Of a stretch of 64,000 bases of DNA, positions 30,704 through 40,620 are shown piece by piece; the stretch's first letter is position 1, and the number at the start of each line of letters is the position of its first letter. The position numbers and the translations under genes were made by a program. Source of the stretch: Thermostichus lividus PCC 6715 (lineage in GTDB: Bacteria; Cyanobacteriota; Cyanobacteriia; Thermosynechococcales; Thermosynechococcaceae); NCBI RefSeq assembly GCF_002754935.1, contig NZ_CP018092.1, positions 558,001 through 622,000 of the forward strand. Reading direction: 5' to 3'. The notes below the pieces were generated by a model. It was not told where the DNA came from and did not search any database. It saw only the letters and a program-made list of their open reading frames with translations.

Positions 30704-31449
30704 CCCGTGTTGATCACTACCCTTTACCCACGACTGCGGTGGCCGCCGATTGGATGCTGCGGGTGCGCGGTCTGAATGTCTATTACGGTGAAAGCCATAT
30801 CCTACGGGATATTGATCTGAGTGTGCCTACCGGTAAGATGGTGTGCCTGATTGGTCGCAATGGCGTTGGCAAAACTACTCTCCTCAAGAGTATCATTGGC
30901 TTACTCAACCCCCGCCAAGGTGAACTGGTGTGCCAAGAGCAGTCATTACTGCCGCTGCGCCCGGATCAGCGGGCAAAGCTGGGGATTGGCTATGTTCCCA
31001 AGGCCGTGAGATCATTCCACGGCTGACGGTTAAGGAAAATTTACTGCTGGGGTTAGAGGCACGTCCGCACTCTGCTCGCAAAGGTGATATTCCCGAGGAC
31101 ATTTTTGAGTTGTTTCCCGTCCTGAAGAAGATGCTACACCGTATGGGGGGCGACCTGAGTGGGGGCAACAACAGCAGTTGGCGATCGCCCGGGCATTGAT
31201 GGGGCAGCCCAAGCTTTTGCTGCTGGATGAACCCACTGAGGGAATTCAGCCCTCAATTATTTTAGAAATTGAAGCCGCCGTCCGACGGATTATTGCTGCC
31301 CGTGGTATTTCTGTCCTTTTGGTGGAGCAGCACCTCCACTTTGTGCGCGAAGCCGATTGGTACTACGCTATGCAAAAGGGGGGATTGTTGCCTCAGGCCC
31401 AACCAGCGACCTCAGTCAAGATGTGATTCAGCGGTTTTTGGCAGTTTAG
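30700..31449 (+). CDS. urtE: Urea ABC transporter ATP-binding protein UrtE, broken by three homopolymer frameshifts
   Basis: The LivF-like ATPase is recognisable along its whole length when three frame changes are bridged: Walker A GRNGVGKTT near residue 55, then after a CCC run at 30997-30999 the sequence QGREIIPRLTVKENLLLGL, then after a G5 run at 31161-31165 QLAIARALMGQPKLLLLDEPTEGIQPSI with Walker B, then after a G6 run at 31378-31383 IVASGPTSDLSQDVIQRFLAV. Each break is cured by adding one base to the run. Three independent losses, all in homopolymers and nowhere else, point to sequencing error. If real, the gene is dead and urea uptake by this system should fail. Confidence 0.88.
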
Positions 31450-31478
31450 GCGTCTGCCCGTCTATATCAATCTCTATA

Positions 31479-32822
31479 TCAATCTAGGGTGCTGGGCTGC
31501 TCTACAAGGGTGACCCGCCGCGGTTGAGCGAGTTGCCGCAGTAGCGGTTGGAGGGTGGCGAGGGTCTGGTTTAGGGTCTGGAGCACTAATTGCAGGCTGC
31601 CCGTCTCTGCAAGTGCGTTGAGGGCATCGCTCAGTTGCTCGATGAGGAGCAGTCGCTGTTGCAGGCGTTGTTCGCTTTGCGAGAGTAACTGGGCTATAGA
31701 CTGGCCGTGCTGGCGCAGTTCTTGGCCAATGGCTATGTGCTCTTGATTAACGCGCTCAAGAAGTTGAAGTTGGCTTGTTTCTAGCTGCTCTAGCAATCGC
31801 TGAAATGACGCATCGGCAGACTGCTGTTGCGTGGTGATGGCCGCCACAAACTGTTGGCGATCGCTCACCATTGCCTGCGCTAAATGGGTGAGGTTTTGCA
31901 GCAGTTGCTCGAGCCGCTCGGTAGCGGGTGCCATCAGGGCTTCTGGATTGGGTAACTCGGCTCGGATGACCTCTTGCAGTACCGCTTTGAGGGTGTCTGG
32001 TGCCAGCGCCGCTGGACTGGCACCCATGGGTAAGCGCGGTAGCAGATAATCGTTAATGTAGGTGTCAATTTGCAGCAGTAACTTGGCTTCCCAGCGCTCA
32101 ACCGCCACTAAAGGAATCATGACAAAAACACTCAAGACTAAGGCCACGAGGGTGGTGTCAAAGGCAACCGCCAAGCCAGTGGTGACGCTGCCAATCCCCT
32201 CCTTAATTTGGTTGACATCCTGAGCCGTTTCCAAAAAACTGGAAAACCCACTCACCGCTTGGCTAATGCCAACTACGGTGCCGATGAAGCCCAGCAGCGG
32301 GATCGCCCACACCAAAACCCGTGGAATAGTGTAGGAGGCATCCGCTGCTGCTGCTGCACTGCCACTGTCTTCTGCGGCAACGTCTGCGGCAATGGCGCGC
32401 TGCTCACTGGTCATAAATGCCGCCAATACTCGCCCACAGCGATTGGGGAGCAGCCCCTGGCGTTGGGCTAAGGTCTGCTGTAAGTAAGCAACATCCCGCG
32501 CCGTTGTCAGGGGATAGTTAGCCGGGATCCAATTTTGGCGCAGGCTGGGAAACTGCTGCACCAAGGCGATCGCCTTCAGAAGAGTAAAGATCAGCACTGT
32601 CCAGGCAAAAAACAGCGCCACAGGTTGGGTCCACCCCCGTGCAAGAAGTAATTGTCCCAAGTAGGTACCCTGAAACGGCAGAAACCCAATATAGACCCCT
32701 ACAGTGGCCACAAGGGCGATCGCCAACGCCAGCCACAGATTCGCCCGGATATCCTTACGCGCAACCGCCACTGGGGTCAACGGCGGCGTTGAGGTTAGCA
32801 CAGGGGTTGAAGAAGCAGTCAT
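31479..32822 (-). CDS. MotA/TolQ/ExbB proton channel family protein
   Basis: The N-terminal half has membrane helices at about residues 30-50, 70-90, 175-195 and 220-240, with the family pattern IPLLGFIGTVVGISQAVSGF and GLAVAFDTTLVALVLSVFVMIPL. The last 170 residues are a long Gln/Leu-rich helical coiled-coil tail (RLEQLLQNLTHLAQAMVSDRQ and onward). No ExbD/TolR partner gene is adjacent, unlike most TolQ/ExbB operons. The start is ambiguous between an ATG at 32822 and a GTG four codons upstream. Function, probably energising an envelope or motility process, is unknown. Confidence 0.82.
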   Translation of the reverse strand: MTASSTPVLTSTPPLTPVAVARKDIRANLWLALAIALVATVGVYIGFLPFQGTYLGQLLLARGWTQPVALFFAWTVLIFTLLKAIALVQQFPSLRQNWIPANYPLTTARDVAYLQQTLAQRQGLLPNRCGRVLAAFMTSEQRAIAADVAAEDSGSAAAAADASYTIPRVLVWAIPLLGFIGTVVGISQAVSGFSSFLETAQDVNQIKEGIGSVTTGLAVAFDTTLVALVLSVFVMIPLVAVERWEAKLLLQIDTYINDYLLPRLPMGASPAALAPDTLKAVLQEVIRAELPNPEALMAPATERLEQLLQNLTHLAQAMVSDRQQFVAAITTQQQSADASFQRLLEQLETSQLQLLERVNQEHIAIGQELRQHGQSIAQLLSQSEQRLQQRLLLIEQLSDALNALAETGSLQLVLQTLNQTLATLQPLLRQLAQPRRVTLVEQPSTLD

Positions 32823-32881
32823 ACTCACCGTCACGGATAATGCAAACGTTTACCATCTTACTGAACCCCAGCCTGCCCCTC

Positions 32882-33832
32882 TCAGGGCTTGGGTGCAATC
32901 GCGGTACTCTGCTGCCAACGCCAAATCCCGGCCAACAGGCTACCAATCAGCGAATGGGTCACCCCTGAAATGGCACAGGGGACGGCGGTCAGGGGGTTAG
33001 CGAACGCTTGCCGTGCCAAGGCCACCCCCAACCCCGAATTTTGCATCCCCACCTCAATGGAAATCGTGCGACAGGTTCGCTGGGAATAGCCCACCCATCG
33101 TGCGATGTAGTACCCGCCAAAGAAGCCAATACTATGCAGGGAGATCACCGCCGCCAACAGCTGCACCCCATGGGTAAGAATCGCACTGGCACTTGCGGCA
33201 AAAACCCCACCGCAAATGATGCAAATTCCCAAAACTGAAATAAAGGGGGAAATAGGCAGTACCTTTTTCACCAGATTAGGTGCCTTTGTATTCAAGGCAA
33301 GACCCACCAGAATAGGCAACAGCACCACCTGCACCGTTCCCCAAAACAACTGCATTGCATTCACTTCCACGTACTGCCCCGCCAACAGTTTTGTTAGGAG
33401 CGGGGTGAGCACAACGGCCGCTAACGTAGAGCAGAGGGTCATCACCACCGACAGAGCAACGTGGGCACGAGCAATAAAGCTCACCACATTAGAGGCCGTT
33501 CCCCCCGGACAGCAAGCAACCAGAATCAGACCCACCGCAAAGGGGGGTGGCAACTGGTAAAGACGCGCCACCAGCCATCCGGCCGTTGGCATGATCAAGT
33601 ACTGCGCTAAGAATCCCAAGGCAACAGAGCGAGGCATTAAACCGACAGCCTTAAAGTCCGCCCAACTGAGGGTCAGCCCCATCCCCAGCATCACCACCAT
33701 CAAAATCCAGACGATGTAGTCACTGCTCACCCACAAAAACAGCGGCGGATGCAGCAGCGCAACAATAGCAGTGATCAAGACCCATAGGGGAAAAAGATTG
33801 GTCAGCCACTCAAGGCGAGACATGGTGGGCAC
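32882..33832 (-). CDS. Bile acid:sodium symporter (SBF/BASS) family transporter
   Basis: This roughly ten-helix protein of 316 residues contains [40 protein letters not shown] and [18 protein letters not shown], the sodium- and substrate-site signatures of the SBF family. Plant and cyanobacterial BASS members move pyruvate, bicarbonate or other organic anions with Na+; which one applies here cannot be read from sequence. It starts a few bases downstream of the corrected ftsZ stop, so cotranscription with ftsZ is possible. Confidence 0.9.
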   Translation of the reverse strand: MPTMSRLEWLTNLFPLWVLITAIVALLHPPLFLWVSSDYIVWILMVVMLGMGLTLSWADFKAVGLMPRSVALGFLAQYLIMPTAGWLVARLYQLPPPFAVGLILVACCPGGTASNVVSFIARAHVALSVVMTLCSTLAAVVLTPLLTKLLAGQYVEVNAMQLFWGTVQVVLLPILVGLALNTKAPNLVKKVLPISPFISVLGICIICGGVFAASASAILTHGVQLLAAVISLHSIGFFGGYYIARWVGYSQRTCRTISIEVGMQNSGLGVALARQAFANPLTAVPCAISGVTHSLIGSLLAGIWRWQQSTAIAPKP

Positions 33833-33838
33833 TGCTCC

Positions 33839-35100
33839 CTAGGGGGTGGGTCGCCGCCGCTGCAAAAACTCTGGAATATCCAGCTTAGGCTTGCCCTCAG
33901 GGTCTGTTGGCTCAGACTTTGGAGCGGGCACAGAGGCAACATTCGATTGGGGCTTGCTAGGGAGGGGGGGGCTTTGGCAACCGTGCGGCTGCGGGGAGTG
34001 GCCTCCCCCGTGAAGCCCGTTGCAATAACCGTGACTTGCACTTCGCCCTGTAGCTCGGGATCAATCACCGCCCCAAAGATAATGTTGGCATTCGCATCGG
34101 CCACATTGTAGATGACCTCTGCGGCAGCATTGACTTCGTGCAACGTTAAATCCGTTCCGCCAGTAATGTTAAAGACAACCCCTTTGGCGCCTTCAATAGA
34201 GCCTTCCAAAAGGGGTGAAGAAATGGCCGTCATCGCTGCTTCTGCCGCTCGGGATTTACCAGAGGCAATGCCAATCCCCATCATGGCAGAGCCAGCATCG
34301 GCCATCACAGAGCGAATATCCGCAAAGTCAACGTTAATCAGACCCGGCAGGTTAATAATGTCGGAGATGCCCTGTACCCCTTGGCGCAGCACATCGTCTG
34401 CCACGCGGAAGGCATCCTGCACAGAGGTTTGCTCAGAAATGACGGAAAGAATTTTATCGTTGGGAATAACAATAAGGGTATCTACCCGACTTTGCAATGC
34501 CTCAATGCCTTCGTCTGCTTGAGTTGCCCGTCGTCGGCCTTCAAAAGTAAAGGGGCGAGTCACCACCGCAACAGTGAGGGCACCTTGCTCCTTGGCAACT
34601 TCCGCCACAATGGGCGCAGCACCCGTGCCTGTGCCGCCCCCCATCCCACAGGTAATAAAAATTAAATCAGCATCCTTCAGTGCCGCCGCAAGCTCTTCCC
34701 GGGATTCTTCGGCAGCTTTTTGGCCAATGGCCGGATTGCCACCTGCTCCAAGGCCCCGGGTTAATTTTTGGCCGATTTGTAAGGCGCGATGGGCTTGAGA
34801 CTGGGCGATCGCTTGGGCATCAGTATTGACCGACCAAAACTCAACGCCAGCAACATTACTGGCAATCATGCGATTGACTGCATTGCCACCACCACCACCG
34901 ACGCCAATGACTTTAATGCGGGCTGCTGACGTTTCCACCAAATTCTCATGACTCCTTAACACATCGGTCGGCGCGCTATAACCATTTTCGCCAGATGCAA
35001 CCTCAGAATTTCCTGCAGCAAAAGACTCGGGATGATCAACGGGAACGCTTTCCGCAGGAAAATAGTGCTCTGACTCCATAAGACAACGTTCTTTACCCAT
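33839..35100 (-). CDS. ftsZ: Cell division GTPase FtsZ, C-terminus frameshifted
   Basis: The tubulin-like core is intact: [33 protein letters not shown] (T4 tubulin loop), NDKILS and the T7 region [24 protein letters not shown] variable 55-residue N-terminus precedes it. After residue 355 the uncorrected frame reads nonsense to 33802. Adding one base to the G8 run at 33964-33971 gives [19 protein letters not shown] and the expected C-terminal peptide [13 protein letters not shown], ending with TAG at 33839-33841. That peptide binds SepF/FtsA-type partners, so the break is almost certainly a consensus error in an essential gene. Confidence 0.94.
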
Positions 35101-35324
35101 GATAAATATGGGGCAACTATATCATGAACTCTAGTAAAGGCATGATTAACATCTACAAAATTATAAATAGGTCGTCCTCATTTTGGCAGACCTATCAACA
35201 GATAACGTGAAGGCAGTGTGTCCACTGACGAGCAAATTGACTGCCTAGGGTTTGGATTCAGATCAAAGCTTCGCTAGAGTGTTTTAGGAACCATTGCACA
35301 ACCTGTCGGAAGAGGAAAGGACGC

Positions 35325-35870
35325 ATGAAACGGCTGTGGACGCAACGTCTAACGCTCATAGGCCTTGCGCTGTTACTGTGGGGGTTGCTCACGAGTGTCA
35401 GTTGGGCTGGGGTAAACGACGATCGCTACGACGGCAACATTTTTGCCCTTTACGGTGGCAACGGCTCCCTCGTGCCGCCCAAAGTTAGCCTCAGCCAATC
35501 GCTAAAGAGCGATCGCGCCACGCTGCTGGTGTTTTACGTCAACGACAGCCGTGACTGCAAACAGTTTGCCACCACTATCTCCCAACTACAGGGCTATTAT
35601 GGCCGTGTCACAGACTTTATTCCTATTGATATTGATGCTCTACCCCTAGGGGCTGAATTTACCGCCACCGATCCGGGGTACTACTACAAAGGATTGGTGC
35701 CGCAAACCCTAATTTTTGATCGGCAGGGGCGGCTCCGCCAAGAGGTGGTGGGCAATGTCCCCTTTGAAACCCTTGACGATACCCTGCGGCAGGTCTTTGA
35801 TCTGTTGCCTCGCTCGGAGTCACCAGAACTACGGTCTCGCTCTGTGAATGACAGCCTCCCCAATTTGTAG
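35325..35870 (+). CDS. Thylakoid thioredoxin-fold protein (photosystem I accumulation factor-like)
   Basis: A clear signal peptide (LTLIGLALLLWGLLTSVSWAG) precedes VNDDRYDGNIFALYGGNGSLVPP, then ATLLVFYVNDSRDCKQFATT, PIDIDALP, YYYKGLVPQTLIFDRQGRL and EVFDLLPRSESPEL-type ending. This is a family conserved across cyanobacteria with a thioredoxin fold but only one Cys (SRDC) in place of CxxC, so not a simple disulfide reductase. It has been described as a thylakoid factor needed for photosystem I accumulation; I recall that annotation but cannot verify it here. Confidence 0.7.
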   Translation: MKRLWTQRLTLIGLALLLWGLLTSVSWAGVNDDRYDGNIFALYGGNGSLVPPKVSLSQSLKSDRATLLVFYVNDSRDCKQFATTISQLQGYYGRVTDFIPIDIDALPLGAEFTATDPGYYYKGLVPQTLIFDRQGRLRQEVVGNVPFETLDDTLRQVFDLLPRSESPELRSRSVNDSLPNL

Positions 35871-35879
35871 AGGAGAGGA

Positions 35880-36115
35880 TTGACACTCCCACCGACTAAA
35901 GTCGGGGGATTCTTACGCAGTCCACAAACGAACTCGTAAAGGCGTGAGCAAACCGCCCCTACACAGTTCCTTGAGGCAAAGCCCCAAAGTTCTGCTTACT
36001 TGTAACAACTGTCGCCGATTGGGTTTTTCACCAAGGATGGCGATTAAGTATAGATTAGCACAGAGCAACTAAAGTTGCTAGGTAGCTTTTCCTCCCCGTA
36101 CTTTAGTACGGGGCT
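35880..36115 (-). mobile_element. Non-autonomous IS200/IS605-like element
   Basis: This 236-base block lies between two gene ends and has no coding capacity. On the minus strand it ends with a hairpin and GGTGGGAGTGTCAA (35880-35893). The about 90 bases next to that end match 58672-58765 nearly base for base, apart from paired changes in the hairpin stem. The other end (36090-36113) has the hairpin CCCCGTACTTTAGTACGGGG and matches, inverted, the left side of the element at 1539. It looks like a chimera of two end types or a deletion derivative. Confidence 0.65.
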
Positions 36116-36135
36116 ACCAAGCTATCCCTCTGTGT

Positions 36136-37993
36136 TTAGAAGAGGCAGCTTAAGGCAGAACGCAGTTTGAAGCGCAAGGCGATCGCCGTCAGGTTATCGT
36201 GGCCGTTGACTTCGTTGCCCATCTCAATGAGTTTATGGAGGGTTTGGCTGAGGGGCACGCTAAAGTCTAGCATGGGCAGGATATGGCTAATGATATGGGT
36301 TTCGAGGCAGCGATTATCCGAGAGACCATCGGAGCACAATAAAACTAAGGTATCTTCATCAATGGTAATATCCATAACCTCAGGGGCAACGGATTGATTA
36401 TTGCGTGGGCCAAGGGCTTGGGTCAGCTGGTAGGCATCGGGGCGACCGTAGGCAATCTCTGGCTCTACGCCCTGCTGAATGAGGCGCTGACCCACTTCAT
36501 GATCAACGGTGAGCTGCTCTAAGCCTTGGCGTTTGGTAAAGCGATAGATACGGCTATCGCCCACATGCCCTAAGCGCAGATGATAGTTATCCACCAGCGC
36601 CATAACCAGTGTGGTTCCCATGCGGCCACTGCCGGTTTTTGCCTTTTGCTCGTTGGTTTCAAAAATGGCTTCATTTGCACGATAAATAGCCTTTCGCACC
36701 TCGTCGGCGCTGGGTAGGTCTCCCTGCCATGGCCACGTTTCTTCAAAATAGTCATACACCGTTTTAGCTGCAAGGGAGCTAGCAACTTCCCCTTCGGCGT
36801 GCCCCCCCATACCATCACACAGGATAAATACTCCTTGCATATTTAATTGCTGGCCGTTGGGGGTGACCCGCAACTGCTGGCGGTGATTCATTAAATACAC
36901 GTCTTCATTATGGTGGCGATCGCGTCCGGTATCGGTTTGGGCCGCAACCTCTACTTGAACCAGTTGGCGGGGTAGCAGTGCCGTGGGCGCATCATCAATG
37001 GCGGTATGGTCGTTATCATCTGGCAAGGGCAGTTTAGGGAGCGCAGCAATCAAATCATCCGTGCTCTCACCCGCCTCATCCGCTTCATTAAGCACTAACA
37101 GGGGTTCGGTGCGCAGCGTTTCTGCTAATGAGTCTAGGAGCATTTGTATCTCCCTGATGGTTTCAATGGGAGCGGTACTCAGGGATACCAACAACGGCAT
37201 GAAGACCGACTGCCGGCGCACTGAGGTGTTTTCAAACAGTTGCTGCCAGATAGTGACAAGGGTTGGCCGTTGAGCAAGAGGGCGAAAGCTCTCGACAAGG
37301 GGAGGCGTGAAGTCAAGCTGGTGTAACCGTAGGCTTTGATCAGGGTTGACGGCCAAGTTTTTAATTGTTAAAAGCGAAAAAATGACTATGCCATGGCTCT
37401 AGCAGTTGCCAGAGGCTAAGCATGTCTTCAAGATAGGCAAAAATACGCTCGTCGGGGATGCTGTCGTCTTCCCATACATCTTTGAGGGGGCGGGCGGCGT
37501 GGTTGTAGTCCAGAATAACACCGTGGCATTGATGCGCCGGGAAATTAGCTGTTGCAACGGTATCTAGCCAAGCATCATGAATGGCTGGCACTGACTCAGG
37601 GCAGGCAAGATTGAGCACTAAGTAGGCGATCGCCACCCCACTGAGACCGGGGTAGGCGGCCTGTAGCTGGGCAATAACACGCTCCGGCTGCGCTAGATCG
37701 AGTCCATCGGCCCACAGATGGGGCGAGGCGTGTAACTCAGCCAGCAGGGTGCTCTCATGGGGTTGCAAATCCTGCACGAGTTGCGGCAAATCGTAGGCAT
37801 AACGACTGTTCCACCGCTGGTAGCGATGCTGGGGGTCAAAATAAGCCGCAGCGTTCGGTGGGTTGGTATCCTGCTCAAAGACTGTGCCCTCCACCTCCGG
37901 AGTGGCAACTGCCAAAATTGGATGGTCATTGTAAGCCGGATAGAGAACACCCCACCAGAGCTTGAGGTCTTTATCGTTTTCAGTGGTGTGCAT
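36136..37993 (-). CDS. PP2C-type Ser/Thr protein phosphatase, split by a frameshift
   Basis: The C-terminal 250 residues are a PPM phosphatase: AAQTDTGRDRHHNEDVYLMN, GVFILCDGMGGHAEGEVAS, GRMGTTLVMALV, LGHVGDSRIYRF, LCSDGLSDN and NEVNGHDNLTAIAL, with the metal-binding aspartates in place. The upstream part (37361-37993; YFDPQHRYQ, PAIHDAWLDT, LEPWHSH) belongs to the same polypeptide. A run of six A at 37377-37382 shifts the frame; with five, the sequence reads LEPWHSHFSLLTIKNLAVNPDQSLRLHQL, matching the layout of long cyanobacterial phosphatases of this kind. These usually have zinc ribbons before this region. A possible ribbon (HCPSC) is readable in another frame just upstream (about 38000-38060). 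Confidence 0.8.
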
Positions 37994-38239
37994 TACAGAC
38001 TGTAGAGCAGGAGGGACAGTGTGGGTACTCCTGAGGGCAGATGATTGAGCAATAGCGCTCAGGAGTAAGCCTATTGTATAGCGATCGCCCTCGAAGCATC
38101 ACAGTTTAGCCAGTACGCTCTAGGAGAGCTGCCACTGCCCTAGTCCTCAGAGACTCTAATTAACCGACTCCCGTCCCTCAACCTTGGTGAGGAAACACAA
38201 CTCGGTTAGAGTGCAGGGCTGATCTACCCCCAAATCCCC

Positions 38240-39151
38240 TCAGCTAAGGGAAAATGAGGTTGCCAAAAAACTTGACGGCACAGGGGTTGGTGTGGTGGGT
38301 TGATGCAGGCGGATGAGCTGCGCTAAGGTCTCTTTTAGCTCGGTGCGGGGCACAATGGCATCCACAAAGCCACACTTTTGCACGAATTCTGCCGTTTGGA
38401 AGTCATCGGGTAATTTCTCCCGCAGAGTTTGTTCAATGACGCGCCGTCCAGCAAAGGCAATGGTGGCTTTTGGCTCAGCTAGGATAATATCCCCCAGCAT
38501 GGCAAAGCTAGCGGTGACCCCCCCAGCGGTTGGATGGGTTAACACTGGAATGTAAAGTAAGCCAGCGGCGCGATGGCGCTCGAGAGCAGCGGCGGTTTTG
38601 GCCATTTGCACAAGGCTGAGCATGCCTTCCTGCATCCGCGCTCCCCCGGATGCACAGATGAGCACGAGAGGAATGTGCTCCCACGTGGCTCGCTCAATCA
38701 GGCGGGTGATTTTTTCCCCCACTACGCTACCCATGCTGCCACCCATAAAGGCAAAATCCATGACCCCAAGAGCCACAGGTAGGCCGTTGAGCTGCCCTAA
38801 CCCGGTTTGCACCGCATCCTTTAGACCGGTTTTTTCTTGGTATTCCCGCAGGCGATCGCTATAGGGCTTGCGATCTTTGAACTGGAGGGGATCACAACTC
38901 ACCAACTGCTCATCGAGGGGTCGCCACGTTTGAGCATCAATCAGTTGTTGGATGCGCTCGTGGCTGCTAACCCGGTGATGATGACCACACTCAGGACAAA
39001 CTAACTGATGGCTATGGAGGTCTTTGCTATAGATCATCACCCCGCAGGCTTCGCACTTTGTCCACAGGCCATCGGCAATTTCTCGTTCTTGGTGCATGGG
39101 GGTAAGGGCAGTTTCTTTACGGCGATTTGCAAACCAGTCAAATAACGACAT
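38240..39151 (-). CDS. accD: Acetyl-CoA carboxylase carboxyltransferase subunit beta
   Basis: The protein starts [12 protein letters not shown] and has the four-Cys zinc ribbon CEACG-17-CPECG (residues 33-56). The crotonase-like core follows, with [46 protein letters not shown] and [19 protein letters not shown]. At 303 residues it is full length. With AccA it transfers the carboxyl group to acetyl-CoA to start fatty acid synthesis. Confidence 0.97.
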   Translation of the reverse strand: MSLFDWFANRRKETALTPMHQEREIADGLWTKCEACGVMIYSKDLHSHQLVCPECGHHHRVSSHERIQQLIDAQTWRPLDEQLVSCDPLQFKDRKPYSDRLREYQEKTGLKDAVQTGLGQLNGLPVALGVMDFAFMGGSMGSVVGEKITRLIERATWEHIPLVLICASGGARMQEGMLSLVQMAKTAAALERHRAAGLLYIPVLTHPTAGGVTASFAMLGDIILAEPKATIAFAGRRVIEQTLREKLPDDFQTAEFVQKCGFVDAIVPRTELKETLAQLIRLHQPTTPTPVPSSFLATSFSLS

Positions 39152-39477
39152 TGTTGAAAATTCCCTCTAAGCTTAACGTCAGATTGTTTAATCGATGCCT
39201 CTTCCAGCACGAAACCAAGGTTCGAGAAGGCGTAACCCTAGCACTCTTAGTTGATTTCTGCACTGAAACAGGCCATAAGGCGTGTGTATTAAGTGTCCTC
39301 AAGGGGCAACAGCTAAGAATAATTACTTATCATCCCACTTTGTTGCAATTTTGCAATATATCGTACAAACTGAGAAAATTATGCATAGCAGGGGTAAATA
39401 CCCACGGCACACGGGGGGCACAAGTGCCACAATGGGAAAGAAGCGTACCGGTCAAAGCGTAGCATTGGGTTCAGTCC
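39152..39477. other. Divergent intergenic region between accD and rseP
   Basis: These 326 bases carry no convincing gene; an open frame running through it starts inside accD and has no family features. A TTGCAATTTTGCAA double palindrome lies at about 39343-39356, followed by a possible -10 region TATATCGTAC. Promoters for both flanking genes must lie here, but I cannot place them firmly. Confidence 0.35.
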
Positions 39478-40584
39478 ATGTCGATGGTTGCAGTAGCGGT
39501 GGCGATCGCCATCCTCGGAATCTTAATTTTCGTTCATGAGTTGGGGCATTTTCTAGCAGCCCGCAGCCAAGGAATTTACGTCAATCGCTTTTCGATTGGC
39601 TTTGGCCCCATCCTCTGGAAGTACCAAGGGGCGCAAACAGAGTACGCCCTGCGACTCATTCCTTTGGGGGGGTATGTGGGGTTTCCTGACGACGATCCCA
39701 ACAGTGCCGTTCCCGCCAGCGACCCTAACCTTCTCAGTAACCGACCCATTCTGGATCGAGCCATTGTCATCAGCGCGGGGGTGATTGCTAACCTTCTGTT
39801 TGCCTATCTGCTATTCCTCGTTCAGATGGGGGTGCTTGGGGTCAGCCATGCCACCTACTACGATGGAGTGTTAGTTCCTGCCCTTGTGCCTGAAAGTAGT
39901 TTGGTAGCCACCAAGGCAGGCATTCAGCCCGGCGATCTGATCATTTCGGTGGAGGGAAAACCCTTAACCGCCAGTGCCAGTAGCCTGCCCACTCTGATGA
40001 AAGCTATTCAGCAGCACCCGAACCAACCCCTCACCCTTGAGATTCAGCGCCAAGGAATCGTTAAGCAAGTCACTCTAATTCCTGAAGTTAACAGCGACGG
40101 TCAAGCCCGTATTGGGGTACAACTTGCTCCCCATGTTGAGGTGCATCGAGAGCGAACATGGAACCCCATCACTTTGGCCACTGCCGCCGCCGCAGAATTC
40201 CAAAACGTCATTCTCCTCACCTTCGATGGGTTTCGTGAACTATTTCAGCACTTTGATCAAGCAGCGCAGCAGGTGTCTGGACCAGTGGCGATCGTGGCGA
40301 TGGGGGCTGACATTGCCCGCTCCAATGCCGAGCAGTTGTTTACCTTTACCGCGCTGATCAGCATTAACCTTGCCATTATTAACATCTTGCCCCTACCGGC
40401 TCTGGATGGTGGCCAACTGTTATTTTTACTCATCGAAGCCCTGCGCGGTCGGCCGTTGCCCAATCGCATTCAGGAAGGGGTGATGCAAACTGGTCTGGTC
40501 TTACTGCTGGGGCTAGGGATGGTACTGATTGTTCGTGATACGGTGAACCTGACCGGACTAGCTTGGGTACAGCAACTCTTTTAG
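39478..40584 (+). CDS. rseP: Site-2 protease RseP (RIP metalloprotease)
   Basis: The active-site zinc motif HELGH is in the first membrane helix (ILIFVHELGHFLAAR), a single PDZ domain covers about residues 125-220 (AGIQPGDLIISVEGKPL), and the second catalytic motif is in INILPLPALDGGQLLFLLIE. The 368 residues match cyanobacterial RseP/S2P. It performs intramembrane proteolysis of anti-sigma factors or signal peptides. Confidence 0.95.
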   Translation: MSMVAVAVAIAILGILIFVHELGHFLAARSQGIYVNRFSIGFGPILWKYQGAQTEYALRLIPLGGYVGFPDDDPNSAVPASDPNLLSNRPILDRAIVISAGVIANLLFAYLLFLVQMGVLGVSHATYYDGVLVPALVPESSLVATKAGIQPGDLIISVEGKPLTASASSLPTLMKAIQQHPNQPLTLEIQRQGIVKQVTLIPEVNSDGQARIGVQLAPHVEVHRERTWNPITLATAAAAEFQNVILLTFDGFRELFQHFDQAAQQVSGPVAIVAMGADIARSNAEQLFTFTALISINLAIINILPLPALDGGQLLFLLIEALRGRPLPNRIQEGVMQTGLVLLLGLGMVLIVRDTVNLTGLAWVQQLF

Positions 40585-40620
40585 TGATTATTAGTTGATT
40601 AGTGATGAATCGTTGTCCTG

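Noticed and set aside
31479-32822. A complete TolQR or ExbBD energy-transfer operon
   Set aside because: No ExbD/TolR-type gene lies on either side; neighbours are urtE and an SBF transporter.
39127-39462. Possible 111-codon gene between accD and rseP
   Set aside because: It begins inside accD, has no ribosome binding site or family features, and overlaps the region where promoters must lie.
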